From the NCBI GenBank assembly GCA_007130585.1, contig SLSE01000226.1, forward strand, positions 1 through 25,531: a stretch of 25,531 nt of DNA, in the 5' to 3' direction. The notes below the pieces were generated by a model. It saw only the letters and a list, made by a program, of their open reading frames with translations. It searched no databases and was not told the origin of the DNA. The translations under genes and the position numbers were made by a program. Source of the stretch: Syntrophomonadaceae bacterium. GTDB taxonomy: Bacteria > Bacillota > Dethiobacteria > DTU022. This document shows positions 23,486-25,531 of the stretch, piece by piece. Numbering within the stretch: the first letter of the stretch is position 1; each line of letters starts with the position of its first letter.

Positions 23486-23621
23486 CCTCCATCCTGATGT
23501 TTACAGCTTCCTGACAGCGCTTCAATTGCATCGTAAAATTAAGAATATTTTGAAGGACTTTTGTTTTTATTGGCGAAAGCTTTGAGAGTTCTAAGATAAG
23601 CGCCGTAAAGGGAGGTTTGCA

Positions 23622-23792
23622 ATGACATATATAAGTGAGGATAAATATATAGAACTAATGGTTGAAAACTGTATTGAACCGCAGGCGATAGCAGAGTACA
23701 TTGTAGGGGCAGCTGAAAATAAAAGTCTATTAATTAATTATATAAAAGTAGCGTTAACCAAAACACGGGAAGCAGGAAAAGAAGAGGGTTAA
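23622..23792 (+). CDS. Unrecognised 56-residue acidic/helical protein
   Basis: ATG to TAA, 57 codons including the stop, with an excellent ribosome binding site (GGAGG at 23611, 6 bases spacing). It reads MTYISEDKYIELMVENCIEP at the start and ends KTREAGKEEG; no membrane segment, one cysteine, probably mostly helical. I do not recognise a family. It uses AT-rich codons (ATA, TTA, CTA) unlike the neighbouring genes. It lies between the thioredoxin-CcdA gene and trkA, all on the plus strand. Confidence 0.7.
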   Translation: MTYISEDKYIELMVENCIEPQAIAEYIVGAAENKSLLINYIKVALTKTREAGKEEG

Positions 23793-23871
23793 CAAAAATT
23801 TTAAAAGCTGTTTTGACTTAGCTAAATATTTTAGTGGAAACTTCACGATCCGGGAAATTCTTAATTAGGGC

Positions 23872-23877
23872 TATAAT
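23872..23877 (+). promoter_or_regulatory. Possible -10 box before trkA
   Basis: A perfect TATAAT lies 39 bases upstream of the proposed trkA start. No good -35 is found at 16-18 bases, so this is tentative. Confidence 0.3.
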
Positions 23878-23915
23878 AAATACCTGATAACTTAATAAGA
23901 AGGGCGGTAATTTAA

Positions 23916-25316
23916 ATTCACATCGTTATTATCGGCGGGGGCGGAGTCGGCTATGAACTTGCGCGCAGCCTTTCAGAAAAAGAGAAGGATGTAGTGGTTA
24001 TTGAAAAAAACGAGGTCAAGGCCAGGCGCTTCAAGGAAACCCTTGATGTCATGGTTATAGAAGGCAACGGAGCTAATGCTGCCATCCTGGAAAAAGCTGA
24101 TATTAAAAAAGCCGATATGCTTATAGCTGTAACCCAGGTTGATGAGGTAAATATTATTGCCTGCATGCTAGCCAAACAGTATGATGTGCCGATTACAGTT
24201 TGCAGGATTCGAAACTCGGGTTATGCAGATGATACGTCAGTCTTAACACCCGGGCAACTGGGTATCGATATCGTAATCAACCCGGAACGGATTGCTGCCA
24301 TGGAAATATCAAAGACTATTCATTTTCCAGATGCCAGTGAGGTAGAATATTTTAACCGGGGAAAAGTCATGCTGTTGGGCGTTACAATTGAAGAAGAAGC
24401 GGAGATTACCGGCGTACCACTGCATAAGCTTGATCTGGAAGATGAAGCAGTCGTGGTGGGAATTAGCGATACCGGGGGAAAATTTATTGTTCCCGACGGT
24501 AGTGACGTTATCCGGAAAGGCGATAAAATTTACGTCCTGGGAAGCGCCCGCACCCTGAAAAATATCAGCTCTATGCTGCATCATGAAAAGAAGCAGTTCA
24601 AGCAGGTTACTATATTAGGGGGCGGGTTGATAGGTTTGCAGCTGGCTCGTCTTCTCGAAGAAAGCAAGCAGCCTTTTAATATAAAATTAATTGAAAAAGA
24701 TATGGAACGTTGTGACTATTTGTGCCGCCATTTAAACCAGACCCTTGTTTTACAGGGTGATGCGACGGAAATAGCCATGCTTAAAGAAGAGGACATTGCC
24801 CATACAGATGTTATTGTCGCTGCTACGGGGGATGATCCCAGCAATATTGTTGCCGCTCTGCTGGCCCGGCAATTTGGGGTTAAAGAAATTGTCTGTGAAG
24901 TTATGAAACCGCAATATGTTGCTGTTTATAACACCCTGGGCATAAATGCCCTGATCAACCCGCGGCTTCTGGCGGCATCCCAGATACTGCGTTTAACCCG
25001 TCGCGAAGAAGTGGTGGCTCTTTCCCTGCTCCAGGATGAAAAGGCAGAGGTGGTTGAAGTTGTCCTGCCTGAAAGTTCGAAAGTAGCCAATAGCAAAATT
25101 GCTGATGCTCACTTTCCAAAAGGTATGGTGATCGGCTCCATCGTTCGTAACGGCGAAGTGTTTGTTCCCGATGGGGAAACTGTGTTGCTGCCTGAAGATC
25201 ATCTGGTAATTTTCGCCATGCGAAAAATTAGCACTACCCTGGACCGTTTTTTTGCTCCGGCTGCCGCCAGGGAAAACAGGGAATACTACCGCAACAAGGT
25301 AGTTAAAAATGATTGA
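23916..25316 (+). CDS. trkA: Trk potassium uptake regulatory subunit, NAD-binding, apparent ATT start
   Basis: This is the cytoplasmic RCK subunit that gates Trk/Ktr-type potassium channels in response to nucleotides. It has two RCK_N/RCK_C units: the first Rossmann motif GGGGVG lies at the very N-terminus (HIVIIGGGGVGYELARSL), the second at about 235-240 (VTILGGGLIGLQLARLL); each is followed by a C-terminal ligand-binding part. From the ATT at 23916 it is 466 residues, close to the usual 450. No ATG, GTG or TTG lies between the in-frame TAA at 23913 and the GTG at 23994, which would remove the first Rossmann motif. GGGCGG lies 8 bases before the ATT, an ideal distance. No trkH partner lies in the window. 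Confidence 0.93.
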   Translation: MHIVIIGGGGVGYELARSLSEKEKDVVVIEKNEVKARRFKETLDVMVIEGNGANAAILEKADIKKADMLIAVTQVDEVNIIACMLAKQYDVPITVCRIRNSGYADDTSVLTPGQLGIDIVINPERIAAMEISKTIHFPDASEVEYFNRGKVMLLGVTIEEEAEITGVPLHKLDLEDEAVVVGISDTGGKFIVPDGSDVIRKGDKIYVLGSARTLKNISSMLHHEKKQFKQVTILGGGLIGLQLARLLEESKQPFNIKLIEKDMERCDYLCRHLNQTLVLQGDATEIAMLKEEDIAHTDVIVAATGDDPSNIVAALLARQFGVKEIVCEVMKPQYVAVYNTLGINALINPRLLAASQILRLTRREEVVALSLLQDEKAEVVEVVLPESSKVANSKIADAHFPKGMVIGSIVRNGEVFVPDGETVLLPEDHLVIFAMRKISTTLDRFFAPAAARENREYYRNKVVKND

Positions 25317-25394
25317 ATGGGCATGATTGCCGTTGTTGCTCTGGTTTAACCGGTTGTAAATATGAGTTAACAGGCAGGGCCAGGCTAGTATAAC

Positions 25395-25422
25395 AAAAAA
25401 ACCGCGGGCAATACCGCGGTTT
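25395..25422 (-). terminator. Intrinsic terminator of the tRNA gene
   Basis: On the minus strand AAACCGCGG pairs with CCGCGGTTT around a 6-base loop and runs into TTTTTTT. It lies 12 bases after the tRNA 3' end. In the plus direction the T-run is short, so trkA termination here would be weak. Confidence 0.85.
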
Positions 25423-25433
25423 AAGTATGTTGC

Positions 25434-25509
25434 TGGTGCGCCTGGCAGGAATCGAACCTGCGGCACCCGGATTAGGAATCCGGTGCTCTTTCCCCTGAGC
25501 TACAGGCGC
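25434..25509 (-). tRNA. tRNA-Arg (anticodon CCT)
   Basis: This is a 76-base cloverleaf with CCA encoded. The acceptor stem GCGCCTG/CAGGCGC has 7 pairs, with discriminator A. The D arm is GCTC/GAGC. The anticodon stem CCGGA/TCCGG holds the loop TTCCTAA with anticodon CCT, reading AGG (Arg). The T arm is GCAGG/CCTGC with TTCGATT. Confidence 0.97.
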
Positions 25510-25521
25510 CTGGTTAAGGAT

Positions 25522-25527
25522 ATTATA
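25522..25527 (-). promoter_or_regulatory. -10 box of the tRNA-Arg promoter
   Basis: A perfect TATAAT on the minus strand lies 12 bases before the mature 5' end of the tRNA. The -35 would fall beyond the end of the window. Confidence 0.6.
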
Positions 25528-25531
25528 ACGA

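Overview
The window looks like a chromosomal segment of an anaerobic member of the Firmicutes (Bacillota), probably a Clostridia-type lineage. The pointers are strong AGGAGG-type ribosome binding sites with frequent TTG and GTG starts, a T-box riboswitch, an ANTAR-type regulator paired with a type GSI-alpha glutamine synthetase, a B12-dependent (class II) ribonucleotide reductase, and a PdxST route to pyridoxal phosphate. I cannot name the genus. There is no CRISPR array, insertion sequence or prophage. The only mobile element I can support is an intein in the ribonucleotide reductase.

Layout. (1) 10-4126, minus strand: a conserved hypothetical protein downstream of nrdJ, whose active-site cysteine codon is split off by a 369-residue LAGLIDADG intein. 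(2) 4394-6414, plus strand: a 30-residue, extremely basic peptide, an FmdB-type zinc ribbon and CTP synthase. (3) 6371-8615, minus strand: glnA, with a textbook promoter and a terminator-bearing leader, followed by an ANTAR antiterminator gene with its own promoter. (4) 8825-13299, plus strand: a membrane-anchored GYF_2/DUF5050 seven-repeat protein, then purF and guaA, closed by a strong bidirectional terminator. (5) 13340-17944, minus strand: one likely operon reading promoter, T-box leader, class I aminotransferase, hisH, hisF, pdxS, pdxT. (6) 18089-19195, plus strand: hisC. (7) 19300-21835, minus strand: a universal stress protein, rsmD and a cyclopropane fatty acid synthase. (8) 22250-25316, plus strand: a thioredoxin-CcdA fusion, an unrecognised 56-residue protein and trkA, the last apparently starting at ATT. 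(9) 25434-25527, minus strand: tRNA-Arg(CCT) with its -10 box and terminator.

The unifying theme is glutamine. Within about 12 kb lie glutamine synthetase, its likely antiterminator, and five glutamine amidotransferases (PyrG, PurF, GuaA, PdxT, HisH). HisHF also releases AICAR, which feeds purine synthesis, and PdxST makes the PLP used by the two aminotransferases beside it.

The most interesting regulatory elements are RNA. The glnA leader has a small hairpin with an ANTAR-like hexaloop that is mutually exclusive with an intrinsic terminator. The T-box in front of the aminotransferase-hisHF-pdxST operon reads best as alanine-specific (GCC codon, UGGU in the T-box bulge) rather than histidine-specific.
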